Positions 35,735 to 47,706 are shown, numbered from the stretch's first letter. The stretch: DNA of 60,000 nt from Adiantum capillus-veneris (GCA_014529385.2 CM043953.1:67518372-67578371); one strand, 5' to 3'. Translations and numbers: made by a program. Notes: generated from the sequence alone by a model not told the origin.

Positions 35735-35905
35735 GGGCGTCGCTATAAGCATCTCTATCGAAGGACTACAATCGTTACTATAGGCGTCTCTATATGCATT
35801 GCTATATAGCGACATTCCTGTAGCAACACTGTTAGAGACGATGGTTGCGATGTTGCAAAGTAAAAAAACCCAATGTATTTCCGTCGCTAAAAGCGTCACA
35901 AGTGA
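35735..35905. repeat. Subterminal repeats of CACTA-1
   Basis: GTCGCTATAAGC, GCGTCTCTATATGC, GCTATATAGCGAC and GTCGCTAAAAGCG units, the same family as at the right end of CACTA-2 but more diverged. Units beyond about 35,825 may mean the end lies further right. Confidence 0.65.
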
Positions 35906-38028
35906 GATCATCTAGTAGACAATAATTGCACTTATTATCCCCTGGGCCAAAACAATATATTTTTTATCTATTCTTGAAAGAGTTTTGATCAATGATAGAA
36001 ATGGAGTGCATGTGCCAGATTTCAAGCTATTTATGATAGCTTTGACCAAAAGTGATAGCTATTTTTATCAAAATCTGCACATGATGAGAACTGTATGATC
36101 CTCTTGATCTCTAGAACATTTGTGAATTGCCAAAAATGGAAAAAAGCAAAACCAGTCAAATCAAAGACGACATTCTTGCAAAGTATCAAAGGATTTTGGG
36201 ATGGGTAAACAAGGCCAAATTCAAGGATAAGTGCATATGAATTCTCCCCTTACCCAGCATAATCTAGCCATGTAAGCACAATTGCCAGATGGGGTGGAAC
36301 ATGCATCGCGATCCATGTCCCCCCACCTAAGAATTCAAATTTAAGTAGTGCAAAGTGTTCCCTACGAAAGTGCCATTATACTACTAAAATTATAGCTGGA
36401 AGATGTTGTTGAACATGGATCATGATCCATGTCCCTCAATATGCTAAAACATAAAAATCTTTGTCCATACATATTAATCTCGCTATTGGAAATCTGCCCT
36501 GAAAATTTGGGGGTGCAATGGACCTAGAAATCACCAAAAACCAAGCCAAACGGGAATGTCAGTCTCCAAATGGTAATTTTGGCCCATAATGGGGAAATTT
36601 GGCCCAAAATCACAAAATAGTGAACCATTGGTTTACAAATCATGTCCAAATGCTATTGCCAAAGTTTGGTCAAAATTGGGTTCAAGACACGGATCGCGAT
36701 CCATGCCCCCCTGAAACAGAATTGTCAAGAAATGGTTGCAAATTGTGTGTACAAGTCAATGAACAAGAGATGTGGCGAAATTTTAAAGTCTGGTCATGAC
36801 AAGTTTTTTTAATATTCAAGTTTAGCATTGTCAAAGTGTAAAGTACAGAAATTATGGCCATGGATAAAGTTTTGGTATCAAAAGGAGTTGTGAACTTATT
36901 GTAACTCAAGGGAGCCTGGGAGGGCACAAACAAACTCCAAATGCAGTGAAAATCAACAAACAACTAGGATTAGGTTTCTTCTTTAGCTCCAAAGCTTTTG
37001 ATGGTCCAACCAACTAGATTGATTGAAAATAAGGATCTAAAGTACCACCCAAGACCACATAAGGAAAAGTCAAAACAAATCAGACCATAACTTGAGAAAC
37101 TGGAGAAACTAGAGTTTAACTAGTGCAAATCTGAAAATAACTTCACGAGTGTATTAGGATAGACTATAGGAATAAGTTCCCAAAGTATTACCCCAAAAGT
37201 TTGTCCAACATGGATCGTGATACATGACTCCTTTAAGTTGTCCAAGCAAAAACCATATCACCTGGTCCAAACTATCAAGGATAACCTAACCATAGGGTTT
37301 CAACTCATTTGGATTTCAAAATCTTTGTCAAAATGCCAAAAAACTATAAGTATGACAAAATTCCAAAATCTGGCATGATATCCCAATCAGTGATCCAAAT
37401 TCAAAAAGAAGTGAACCATACTAATCCCCAATTCATGCTTAGTCCAACATGGATTGCGATCTATGACCCCCTAAGTCATATTTGACCTGCATCCATTTGA
37501 CCTAGTGCCTGTAGGTAGCCTAGATGCACTGGTAAAGTTTGGACAAATTTGGACTTGTTTTGATCAAGTTATGCTTATTTTTCATTTTATGGCTCCTTGT
37601 ATTAATGGGTACCTAGTTCACTACTTGACTACTTCTTGGGGGCAAGTCAATTTCTACCTAGGGGATGAGCATAGGAAGGAGAAGGGTGAGCACCTAGTGG
37701 GAAATTGGTTTAGTGCCCCGTCTCGCCAAGCCCTTGCAGGGGCTATGGTGCAAATAATCCATAACTTGTAAGATCACTGCATTAACTGCATCCTTTTTAA
37801 TCCTTGCTACTGGGAGCTGATTGTGGAGAAGTCTATGAGCATATCCACAGTTCCAAATGAAGGCTCATGACATACAGCTGCCATTAAAAAACACAACGAT
37901 CTAGCATCATGAGGTGAAGTGCTACAAGTATTCTCCATTACGCAAAATTTTGTAGGGGCTATAGTGCAAGCGGAAATCCCTCCATGTTGCATAATCACAC
38001 TTGATTTTTCTGCGTGACCACTCAGTTA
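35906..38028. other. Non-coding stretch with five palindromic 18-mers
   Basis: No gene is supported. Five variants of CATGGATCGCGATCCATG occur: about 36,300, 36,414, 36,688, 37,208 and 37,448, usually preceded by CAA or GAA and followed by TCCCC or ACCCC. Copies differ from the consensus by one to four bases; the second is itself a perfect palindrome with CATG at the centre. Read by eye. Confidence 0.6.
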
Positions 38029-38250
38029 CACTGCATAGAAGTCATTATGAAAACCTCCAAGTGTTTACCGTTCTGTTTTACCACGTTTTGTAGAGAGATG
38101 GTGTAAATTCAGGTAGAGAAAGAAGAGAGAGGAGGACGGGGTCTTTTTTTGTGTTTAAAATATTTTCGTGATAGTTTTTGCTATTATTATCGCATCTATT
38201 ACCGCTGTTATTACCACTTCTATTTTTGACAACCAAATTTAGTGCGTAAA
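38029..38250 (-). repeat. CACTA-3 terminus and subterminal repeats
   Basis: CACTGCATAGAAG at 38,029 resembles a decayed CACTA terminus, followed by TTTACCG, ATTATCGC, ATTACCGC and ATTACCAC units (38,066-38,215), the same family as in CACTA-5. The terminus itself is uncertain. Confidence 0.5.
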
Positions 38251-38375
38251 CTTTTAAATTCTGGCTTAAAATAAACATCCCTCCCTCCCACCCTTCAAAT
38301 TTTGCGTTTCTCTCCTCTCAATAAAAATTAAAGAATATTGTATAAAATTTTCAAATTTAAAAATGAAGAGAAAGA

Positions 38376-38379
<4 letters not shown>

Positions 38380-38456
<77 letters not shown>
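38380..38456. repeat. (GA)n microsatellite
   Basis: About 38 GA units with few interruptions. Confidence 0.95.
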
Positions 38457-38458
<2 letters not shown>

Positions 38459-38626
38459 GGGGTGAGTAAGAGGGGGAGGATAATAAGAATACACTTGGTT
38501 ACAACTAAAATAATCCTTGTCAATTGATTAAATAATTGAGCACATTCCCAAATCTAGAGAGAGGAAGAGGAGGGAGAGAGAGATGAATGGATTACATGAC
38601 CAAAAAACTTCATAACTGCAAAATGT

Positions 38627-38833
38627 TTACAAATCATCTTCCAAAAGATCTCTACATGAGGCATCATCCAATTCTAAGCCCATGGCTCCTAAATCAATAA
38701 AGAGAGAAATGGAATTGTCGTTTGTGGATGCCTTACCTTCATCATCTTCGAGTTTGTAATCCTCCATCTCATCATCTTCATCATCATGACAATCATCCTC
38801 GCTAAGACTTGTTGCTGCCCGGACTTGACTCAT
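38627..38833 (-). pseudogene. CACTA-3 transposase, acidic C-terminal tail only
   Basis: A 68-codon minus-strand frame, highly acidic (SEDDCHDDEDDEMEDY) and ending LDDASCRDLLEDDL, parallels the tail of the CACTA-2 transposase (DDDTLQDLIDDASLV). It sits just inside an ATTACCGC-type subterminal region, as expected for the 3' end of a minus-strand CACTA copy. The rest of that gene is not found to the right. Confidence 0.5.
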
Positions 38834-39224
38834 CGACCTCCCTCTCCTCTATTTCAACCTCATCCAAAGTCGGGAGAGGAGAGAGAGGAAGATAGGGAAA
38901 GAGGGAGGGAGAGGGAAAGAGAGGGAGAGAGAAAAATAGAGATACCGGTCAGCATAAAGAGATAGGTAGAGAGAGGAAGATAAACAAATAGGGAGATAAA
39001 GAGTAATGGTTGTAGACGGAGCAACCATTTTGCTGTGTGCGTAGTGCGGGTATGCTCGTGCTTTTGTAGAGTGCCATGGAAAATACCTTCTTTACGTGAG
39101 GTCGACAGACGCTTGGAAATTACTTTCTACTCTCTTCTCCTTAACTTCTCTATCTTTCTCTCTATCTCTCTTCCTATCTCTTTCTCTCCACCAAATAGGC
39201 AATAAGTTGGACAGCTTTTAACAA
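38834..39224. other. GA-rich spacer
   Basis: Purine-rich low-complexity DNA then CT-rich sequence; the border between CACTA-3 and CACTA-4 lies somewhere here but no terminus was found. Confidence 0.5.
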
Positions 39225-39730
39225 GATCGTACCTCAGAATGGAGGCAAAGTAATCTTTTGAACAAGGAGCTACTGTTAAGAGATGCATAAGAAGCACAAT
39301 AAAGAAGCTCTTATTCATAGCACACTACAGACATGAGCACTCTCGCATTGTGCACAACACAAAATGATGGCTACATTTACAACCATAACTCTTTATATCT
39401 ACTCAAAACGATGGCTACATTACGTATATGTATATATATTTGTGTATACATATATATTTGTTTATGCATGTATGTAGGTACTAAGTACGGGAGCATATCA
39501 TTCGAAGGTTAGACGCTTCCTCTTGGATATAGTCCTTTATTAATCGTGGCGTTGTGGTCATTGATCCACTCATGCATGGATTACTGCACTGTACCTTTGG
39601 TTTTACCACGATTGAGATTGTGATGATATCTAAGGATGTTCACTTGACCTTTGGCACTACTAGCATCTACGTAGATCTACTAGTATGTATATGTATCTAC
39701 GTGTTTGTGTGCTAATATACTTGTGTACGT
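39225..39730 (+). mobile_element. CACTA-4, left segment (5' leader)
   Basis: TACCTCAGAATGGAGG at about 39,230 followed by GAACAAGGAGCTACTGTTAA matches the start of the window (CACTA-1, 15-75) and, in part, CACTA-2 near 2,605. It ends at the ACGT target site of the Ty3 element. The 5' terminus was not found. Confidence 0.55.
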
Positions 39731-40766
39731 TGTCAAGAAGTGCGCAGTGCAACTAGGAAAGCGTCGGGCCTCTGACTGTGAGGATTCGTAGCAAAATCAA
39801 GCAAGGCATAGACGATTTGAAGCTAAAAACACACTAAAAAAGAACAAAACTCCAGCCATGAAAGCTCCACTTTGAAAAAGAACCAATACTAACTCAAAAC
39901 GCTTGTGTGTGTGAAGATTAGGTGTAGCCTCGCTCCGAATTGCACAGATGCAATGCTCATTCGACCTGTTAAAAACCCTAAATTTACACTTTGATTCTTC
40001 GTCGTGAACATTTCATGGAAGCTTCGGTAATTCATTGCAGAAGCCCAAGTAGTTATTTGAGGAGTGGAAACCCTAATTGGAGGCCTCACAGCCTTAACCA
40101 TGTAGTGGAAGAAGCACGAGACTGCACTAGCACCCTATAGAGGAATGGATGTATCTCCTTGCTCATGTGTCCAAATGAGCTCATTCTTGGCTCTAAAAAT
40201 TCCCACACAGCTTGAGAAACAACGCCAGAATCGTTGATGTGGCATTTTGAGCTATTTTGGGCATTTTTAAGGCTATTTTTGACCATTTTTAGGTCATTTT
40301 TAGCCCAAAAATGTCACTTTTTGTCCGTAAAAAGCCCAAACAAGCTCGGAAAAATCCATAAAATTGTGGAAAAATCACATTGGGCTCAAATTTCATGTTG
40401 AAATTCATTTTCCCACTTGGTAAGCACTTTGGACACGTCTTTCACGCCAGCCCACGAAACCTGCTATGTTTGGCCGAGATTGCCCGCATTGAACTTTCTA
40501 GGCAAAACGAGCATGCCACTTCGAAACACTTGACATTTGTACATTCCCAAAGAAAATTAGGCATATATTTATGTGAAAAATCCATGCTATAGTGCCACGT
40601 CGAGGGCCTCGCTGTCCCCGCAAGGTATATACAGAGCTACAACCGTGGCATCTATTTTTGCATATATTACACTATGTACATAATAGCATTTGGTCCCACA
40701 CATCATAAAAATTAAGAGTGAGGTAGATTATTTAATTTCTAATTATTAACGTGCCATGGTACGACA
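39731..40766 (-). repeat. 3' LTR of the Ty3 element
   Basis: Direct repeat of 46,609-47,643. Flanked inside by the polypurine tract. Confidence 0.92.
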
Positions 40767-40780
40767 TCCACCCCCTCTAA
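40767..40780 (-). other. Polypurine tract
   Basis: Minus strand TTAGAGGGGGTGGA directly adjoins the 3' LTR start; this is the plus-strand priming site of LTR elements. Confidence 0.85.
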
Positions 40781-40824
40781 ACCTGCACATCCTCCGGTAT
40801 GTGCCACAAATATCTTTTGCAAGT

Positions 40825-41025
40825 TCAGTCTTCATTTAAGTCAACATACATGTCGATTTCATCATCCATTGCAACAAAATCTAACGCATCATCCTCTTGT
40901 TCTTCATCCACATCCATACCATTTTCATCAGAGCCTTCATTTTGACCTTCCTGTGAATCAAAGGGATCTGTATCACCTCTTCTTTTGAATAACTTGATTC
41001 TTTTCCCCGCAATGGGAATCTTCAT
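40825..41025 (-). pseudogene. Acidic C-terminal end of pol
   Basis: A 66-codon frame overlapping the end of the integrase frame by four bases, rich in Asp/Glu (GMDVDEEQEDDALDFVAMDDE). It is probably the continuation of the polyprotein after a small frameshift. Confidence 0.55.
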
Positions 41026-42064
41026 TTTGTCCCATCTAATTCATGCAAGGTATAAGTTGCATTCCCATGTACATGTACATCCTCAATAGCTTTAGGTCTG
41101 AGCCTATGCCTCTTATCAAATCTGTCCTTATTCTTTAACCTTGCATCTTTTAATCGTGCTACTGCAATCACAATATCTTGGGGCCTTCTTTCTAACTGTT
41201 GTATGCGCAAAGCAAGAAGGTCTTCCCTACTCATTCCATCTTCCCAAGGTAATGCATTCCATGTGGGAATTACATCTTCAATTGGCATTATAGGTTTCTG
41301 ACCATACATCAACTCAAAAGGCATATAACCAGTAACCGAGCTATGAGTTGTACGATCAGCCCATAAAGCATAAGGCAACAACCTAGGCCACTCTACCATT
41401 TTACCTTTGCAAGCCTTAACTAAAGCTTTAATGATAGGAGGATGCCCACGCTCTGATTTTCCATTTCCCTCAGGATTATATGCAGTAGTGAGAGCAAGTT
41501 TAATGCCCAACCTAGAGAAAAACTCCCTTGCTTTGTTAGCATCCAACTCACCCCTGTCCGCTGTTATTTTTCCAACACAGCCATAACGGCTAACTACATC
41601 ATCCAAGAGGAACTTACATACCCCTTCTGTGGTTTTTTTTCTTAGAGCATGACCTTCAACTTGATTGGTTAAGTCTTCTCGTGCAAGCACTATGTATCTC
41701 ATTTGTCATAAGCCCAATGGCATTGTAACCAGATCTACTACCCACTTGTAATGCATGGACAATGGGTAAGTAGGTTGCAACACATCACGATGACGTACAT
41801 TTGACAGGTTTCACAGGACTCCACAAAGTGAGATACATCTATATACATACCTTTCCACCAATACCTCTCTTTCATTTTAGTAAAGGTGGCCCATACACCT
41901 CTATGTCCAACATAAAGACTCTCATGAAACTTTTTCATAAGCTCATTTTGAGCGTCCTTATCATTCACGACTCTCATTGGTATTCCATTTCTTTGTTCTG
42001 AACGCTTCCATAAGTACCCATCTTTCAAAAAGTATCCATAGGCCTTTCTCCGTATTCTTTTGAA
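41022..42064 (-). pseudogene. Integrase region of pol
   Basis: The N-terminal zinc finger lies in 42,028-41,738: FHESLYVGHRG supplies the His pair and CETC the Cys pair, with YWWKGMYIDV between them as in Ty3 integrases. A frameshift falls between 41,738 and 41,702. The catalytic core continues in 41,702-41,022 with ITADRGE (second Asp) and NPEGNGKSERGH (Glu); the first Asp belongs to the stretch lost at the frameshift. A C-terminal segment with RPKAIEDVHV follows; no chromodomain was recognised. The product inserts cDNA into the chromosome; this copy cannot encode it in one frame. Confidence 0.88.
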
Positions 42065-44101
42065 CTATTGATCAGTCCACCCATCTTGCCTTGTCAAAGT
42101 GTTCAGATAGCGTCCAATGAGCAACCAGTCACCTTGATATAGGTCCTCTGTAAATGACTCAAGTGCATTTGACATGCGAACATGATCACCCTTGGCATGA
42201 GAGATACTACAGAACTGTGTGCCTACATCATCGCCCTCGACAACCATGTCTTCTTCTTTTTCATACCTTGCTCTTGAAAGCATATCTGCAAGAGGATTAT
42301 CTTTCCCTACAATATGCTTAAATTCTGGATTCAAGGACTTTATGTAGGCAATCCATCTCAACATAGCAATGTCGGGAGTTGAGCAGCTTGTGATCATTCC
42401 AAGAAGGGGTAGACAATCAGTCTCCACTATTACATTTGCTCCTATCAAATACTCTTTGTCACATTTCAAAGCTGTGACTACTCCCCATAACTCTCTTTTT
42501 ACCTGTGGATAGTTGCGTTGACGAGCACTTAGTACTTTTGCTCCAAACCTCGCCACATATCGCTTGACATCATTATCATCTTGCCCAATCGCCCATCCAA
42601 TTCCAGTGGGGCTAGTATCCACTGTCACAATTACATATCTTCCACACTCATAGTTTGCTTTCATCAAAGTTGGGGACATAAGCAGCAACTTATTTAATTT
42701 CCTCATGGCATGTGTATGCATTTCTTCCCATTGAAACTTTTGGTTCTTTCTCAGAAGTTGATACAAAGTCTCTGCTACATGTGCATAATGCGGAATCCAC
42801 ATAACATAAAATACGCATTCACCCAAGAACCTTCGAACCTCAGTGATATTTATACATTTCTCTTTCATTCTCTGGATTACAACAATCTTTGCAGGACAAG
42901 GCCTTCTACCATATGGCCCGCACATATGTCCCACAATAAGAACTTCATTCACACCAAACACTGACTTTTGGCCAGAAAAGGTAAGGTTCACCTCTTCCAA
43001 CCTTGACAAGATATTATCACAATCATTGATATGGGTTGCCACATACTTTCGGCACCCCCTCGAGTCTAGAGCCACATCTTTATCACTTACATCACATCCT
43101 TTGATTGGCACATCATCAAGGAAATGCATTGTAGTTTGCGGTATGAAGTCACGTAGGACTTTGTTCATACCATTCATCATGTGTGCAACTGAATTCGTTG
43201 CCCCCTAAGGTAAGGTGCACATCCTTACTAAACCCAAGGGTGTCCTCATGGTAGTCAGGTCCCTGCTTTCCATTGCTAGTTGGAACTGATCATACCCTGA
43301 GTACAAATATCCCATAGAATATATTTCCCTCCCTGCAAATGCCTCTGCAAACTCATCGACAATTGGCCCTATACCCACATTTCTGATTGTCACCTTATTT
43401 ACAGGTTGAATATCTTGAATAAAGCGTAAAGAACCATTTTTCTTTGGAACAGTGAACCACCTGTTTGAATATGGAGCACAAGAAGGCTCCAAGATACTCA
43501 TCTTGATCTTTTCATTAAGCAACTCAATGAGTTTTGGCAAATGAGCCTTTGGAACAGGAATAGGCCTCAAGTTCCAAGGTACATGAGGGATAGTGAAGAT
43601 CACCATAGGAGCAACAATGGATGGATCAACACACCCTATCTCATAAGGTTCAAATGCAAAATCTTTTCCATGTTTGGCAAGCATGTCTTCAAAGCATATC
43701 TTTTCAGCTTTTGTCAAACTGTCCTCGCAACCAACCTTTAACTCTTTCAAAGAACCCTTTGAGAACTTGTGTCCAATCTTGCTTGGGTCACGAAGGCTAG
43801 GTTGCAAAGCAGCTTGTTCCATCTTATTTGTGTAGTCTTTTGGTAGAGGTAATGCCACTGGTTTCACTTTCTTTGCCACGGACTTATACTTAGTCTCCAC
43901 TCGTACATCAACACTTTGAGAGTTTTTGAAATCCTCAATGACTTTGTACATTTCTATTGAGCATACTTTCACGACCTCACTTCCCATATGCAAATTGCAA
44001 TCCACTAAAGACTCCAAATCTTGCATAGTATCCACAAAAGAACACTCATCAAACACACCTGCAATGCATTCATCATCTTCTAGCAAACCATTCATCTTCA
44101 A
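42065..44101 (-). pseudogene. Reverse transcriptase and RNase H region of pol
   Basis: RT begins in 44,101-43,205 (CAPYSNRWFTVPKKNGSLRF, then QDIQPVNKVTIRN). An in-frame TAG at 43,207-43,205 stands where a Gln is usual in the LPQG motif, and the frame resumes at once (GATNSVAHMMNGMNK). The catalytic box reads FLDDV instead of YxDD. RNase H follows with VTVDTSPTGIGWAI, RELWGV, VETDC and NPLADMLSR carrying its acidic residues. A second TAG at 42,067-42,065, again at a Gln-like position, separates it from integrase in the same frame. Both stops fit CAG to TAG changes. It would copy the element's RNA into DNA in virus-like particles; inactive here. Confidence 0.9.
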
Positions 44102-44271
44102 ACCTCTTTGTACACTATTTACATGTTGTCATTCACCCCGCTTTAAGTCCTCACACTCTATAAAAGCAATAGATCCATAGTCTGATAATCATACAAAACC
44201 TGTAGAAAATGTATCCTTTGCATATACATTGTGCGAGAACCTTTCTCTTCTTGTACCACTGCAATCCCGCT

Positions 44272-45122
44272 CTATAATGGTACATGTCCAAAACCCCTCA
44301 TTTCCCTGTAGTCCTTGAACTCTTTGTTTGTCTTTGGCAAGGGTTGCTCTCTAAGACTTTCACGGTTCCTTTCATGGTCTACACAAACAGTAAGGAAATG
44401 TACTGCACGCTTTCCATCTCTGCTCCTTATTCTTGCATAAGCTGACCCATCATCCATCACCTTGGTTTCCATGCGAGTAGCAGTGATGTATGGCTGCCCA
44501 AGGATAAGAGGATATGTAGACATCTCCTGTACAAAGAAATTTTGGTCATCTGTCACATCCCCAATAGTCACCTTTACATTTGGACAAGCTCCGTACAGCT
44601 CCCCTGATGAGTTGTTTGCTGCACGAATCATCCATCCATGATTTATATTAATTAGCCATTTTCCTTTTTGAAAAAGACTCTTTGACATGAGGTTAATTTC
44701 CGACCCATGATCTATCAACGCAATGTATGGCTCTTCTAAGTCTTCCACTTTTACCAGCGTCTCAGTAGTTGCTCTTGCCCAGTGACTATTCAAGTAGTAG
44801 CTCTTGTGAGTGGTTTCCACTTCATCTTCATCATAGACTGCCGCTTTCTCTTCATGATATCAATTATTTCTTCGTAGAATTCCCGCTTTGCTATACCAAG
44901 GACCTCACCCAAGGTAAATTCCACCTTACTGTTTAGAATCCTCTCTTCCAAAACATTTTTGAGATCCGTTGCTGCCTCTATATCGGATTGGAGTTTGTAG
45001 GCCGGACCCTTCGCTTTGGATTTTGTTGCATCCTTCTTCTTGTCTTTAGAGGCTTCTTGCATAGGCACTTCGGGGACAAGCATTTTTTTGCGGGGAAGGT
45101 GATCTAGGAGGCACTGTGTCAT
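44272..45122 (-). pseudogene. Protease region with basic linker
   Basis: Frame 45,122-44,790 (Lys-rich, KDKKKDATKSKAKG) leads by a frameshift near 44,850 into 44,820-44,272, which holds an aspartic protease: YIALIDHGSEINLMS corresponds to the DTG/DSG active site (DHG here, an unusual middle residue), and QPYITATRMETKV follows. Another frameshift lies between 44,272 and 44,101. Confidence 0.8.
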
Positions 45123-46524
45123 TTCTACCTCCGCTCCTCATTGCCCGCTTTGAAGGCCCTTCATCCCCATTCTCACGCCTACGCTTCTCTTCAACAATGG
45201 CCTCATTTTCTTGACATTTGGCAATATATGCATGCACTGACAAAGAGTCCACAGGGTCATTCCAACCTGTTTCAAGCCGAATGCAATCTCCAGCTTCATG
45301 TAAAACCTTTGTAGTCATTTTACCCTTCATAGCAGACTCTATAGCGCATGGCCATAGCTCTCCAATACCATTAGATTCCTCTTCTCCAAACTTGATTGAT
45401 CCTTTTCTTCTAATAGGATCCACCTTAAACCCATAGGCGGCTACCTCAACCATTGAGATGGCATGGCTAGTAGCCATGTCCTCAACTAGTTTCTTCATCC
45501 CGCCTTTGCCAAAGTTTGTTCCCAAGAGCTTACCTGTTTCCCTTAAGTGAATTTTTCCATCTTTAAAGAAAACGAGCTCCTTTGTCAAAGCGTCTTTAAA
45601 ACTTTCACAATCCCTCCTTCCATGGTCAGTACTATCACACCATATGCATCTTTTGACAAAGCATTCTCTGGTTTGCGGTCGTTGCCCTGTAGATTGACCT
45701 GATGGTTGCCACTTTTCTTCTAGCCTTGTAAGCTTTAACTTGAGCTCTTGCATTCCTTTGACAATGTCATCTAGGATGGATTTGTCACTCTTTGGAACCA
45801 CAATCACACGCTTTATAGGACTCTCGGGAACACTTGGGGATTGAGTAGGGTTGACTATCATCTTGTCTCTTCGTCGTTGTCGCTTAGCTAGCAGTGAAAT
45901 GGCGTCTTCAACCTCATTCCAATCAGTCTTCAAACCTTGTTCCGCATCCTTATCCTCAAGTAGTATCTCTAACTTCTCTTGAATCTCTTTACCTACAGCT
46001 TGCAAAAAGAGCTCTGTCTTCTCCTAGTTTAGAGTAGCCTTTTCAGTTCTTGAAAGTTGATCATAACGGCGTTCGAATTCCCTTAGCAGTTCGGTAGGCA
46101 AGAGCCCCTCTTTTCGCCGAACTACCCACTCTAAGAAAGTCCTCTTTGTTACCCTTTCGGAGTCCTCCATGAAATACTCTTACTTCAAGGCTAATTTGAA
46201 TGCTTCCCAAGTTGCCCCATGCTCATTTCTAATTCCCCTTACATGCTCTTTGATCTCGGGAACCACAGCAAGTTCAAAACTTTGCACCATCTCTGCTTCG
46301 GGCACTTGATGAAGCTCCATCTACTTTACATATCCACAAAGATACTTTGTTACATCTTTGCCTTTAAATTGGTCCAATTTCGTCACCACAGATTGAAGCG
46401 CTTTGGTTGAGGAGAGCTCCCTCCTTTCTGCAGCTTGCTACTGCTGCATAAACACTACAAAAGCTTGAAACATTTGCATTGTGACTGGATCAAACCGAAC
46501 CCCTTGTTGCTCTTGTTGCTCCAT
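45046..46524 (-). pseudogene. gag region with one CCHC knuckle
   Basis: Start ATG at 46,524-46,522 (MEQQEQQGVRFDPVTMQMF). One frame runs to 45,046 with four in-frame TAG/TAA stops before 46,005; then 319 codons are open. A retroviral-type zinc knuckle CIWCDSTDHGRRDC fits CX2CX4HX4C. A frameshift at an A7 run near 45,088 leads into the next frame. Gag forms the particle shell and binds RNA. Confidence 0.82.
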
Positions 46525-46584
46525 AGCTTTAAACCTTTCTTTTGAGACCTTCAATGAATCTTTTGAACCCTCACCCTAGCCTAC

Positions 46585-46602
46585 TTCGCGTCGGGTTCAC
46601 CA
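46585..46602 (-). other. Primer-binding site
   Basis: Minus strand TGGTGAACCCGACGCGAA, six bases inside the 5' LTR. The TGG start complements a tRNA CCA end; I cannot name the tRNA with confidence. Confidence 0.65.
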
Positions 46603-46608
46603 AAAACG

Positions 46609-47643
46609 TGTCAAGAAGTGCACAGTGCGACTAGGAAAGCGTCGGGTCTCTGACTGTGAGGATTCGTAGCAAAATCAAGCAAGGCGTAGACGATTTGAAG
46701 CCAAAAACACACTAAAAAAGAACAAAACTCCAGCCATGAAAGCTCCACTTTGAAAAAGAACCAATACTAACTCAAAACTCTTGTGTGTGTGAAGATTAGG
46801 TGTAGCCTCGCTCCCAATTGCACAGATGCAGTGTTCATTCGACCTGTTAAAAACCCTAAATGTACGCTTCAATTCTTCGTCGTGACCATTTCATGGAAGA
46901 TTCAGTACTTCATTGGAGAAGCCCAAGTAGTTATTTGAGGAGTGGAAACCCTAATTGGAGGCCTCACAGCCTTAACCATGTAGTGGAAGCAGCACGAGAC
47001 TGCACTAGCACCCTGTAGAGGAATGGCTGTATCTCCTTGATCATGTGTCTAAATGAGCTCATTCTTGGCTCTAAAAATTCCCACACAACTTGAGCAACAA
47101 CTCCAGCATCGTTGATGTCGCATTTTGAGCTATTTTGGGCATTTTTAAGGCTATTTTTGACCATTTTTAGCCATTTTTAGACCAAAAATGTCACTTTTTG
47201 TCTGTAAAAAGCCCAAACGAGCTCGAAAAAATCCCTACAATTGTGGAAAAATTTCATTGGGCTCAAATTTCATGTTGAACCTCATTTTCCCACTTGGTAA
47301 GCACTTTGGACACGTTTTTCAAGCCAGCGCACGAGACCTGCTATTTTTGGCCTAGATTGCCCGCATTGAACTTTCTAGGCAAAACGAGCGTGCCACTTCG
47401 AAACACTTGACATTTGTACATTCCCAAAGAAAATTAGGCATATATTTATGTGAAAAAAGCATGCTATAGTGCCACGTCGAGGGCCTCGCTGTCCCCGCAA
47501 GGTATATACAGAGCTGCAACCGTGGCATCTATTTTCGCATATATCACACTATGTATATAATAGCATTTGGTCTCACACATCATAAACATTAAGAGTGAGG
47601 TAGTTTCTTTAATTTCTCATTATGAACGTGCCATGGCATGACA
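46609..47643 (-). repeat. 5' LTR of the Ty3 element
   Basis: Right-hand LTR, promoter copy for the minus-strand element; it ends next to the ACGT target duplication. Confidence 0.92.
47503..47508 (-). promoter_or_regulatory. Putative TATA box of the 5' LTR
   Basis: TATATA within CTGTATATACCTTGCGGGGA on the minus strand, conserved in the other LTR near 40,625. Placed as expected for the U3 promoter. Confidence 0.5.
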
Positions 47644-47706
47644 ACGTATTTATAGATGAGTGAGTAGGGTGGAAAGCTTAATCTTATATTGCTCTTTGTA
47701 ATGTAG

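Larger units (their letters stand above)
32431..35825 (+). mobile_element. CACTA-1 (outermost), right segment
   Basis: Continues the transposase frame of 814-900, then carries an internally deleted transposase, a relic of the second ORF, and a 3' subterminal cluster of GTCGCTAT-type repeats (35,735-35,825). The exact end is uncertain; CCTGTAGCA at about 35,817-35,825 aligns best with a CACTACAGG-type terminus. Confidence 0.7.
39731..47643 (-). mobile_element. Ty3-type LTR retrotransposon, complete but inactive
   Basis: A 7.9-kb element with two LTRs of about 1,035 bp, both beginning TGTCAAGAAGTG and ending in ACGACA or ATGACA, flanked by ACGT at 39,727-39,730 and 47,644-47,647. It is transcribed leftward: the 5' LTR is the right-hand copy. 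Order on the minus strand is gag, protease, reverse transcriptase, RNase H, integrase, which defines Ty3/gypsy. Stops and frameshifts interrupt gag-pol in at least eight places. Over the first 330 bases of the LTRs I count roughly 20 differences, so the insertion is not recent. Confidence 0.93.

Noticed and set aside
37505-37771. 88-codon plus frame (MPVGSLDALVKFGQIW...)
   Set aside because: Looks protein-like, but there is no recognisable domain, no splice context, and it lies among palindromic repeats with no other coding sign.
39731-47643. Endogenous retrovirus or pararetrovirus
   Set aside because: No envelope-like or movement-protein-like frame follows integrase; domain order and LTRs are those of an ordinary plant Ty3 retrotransposon.
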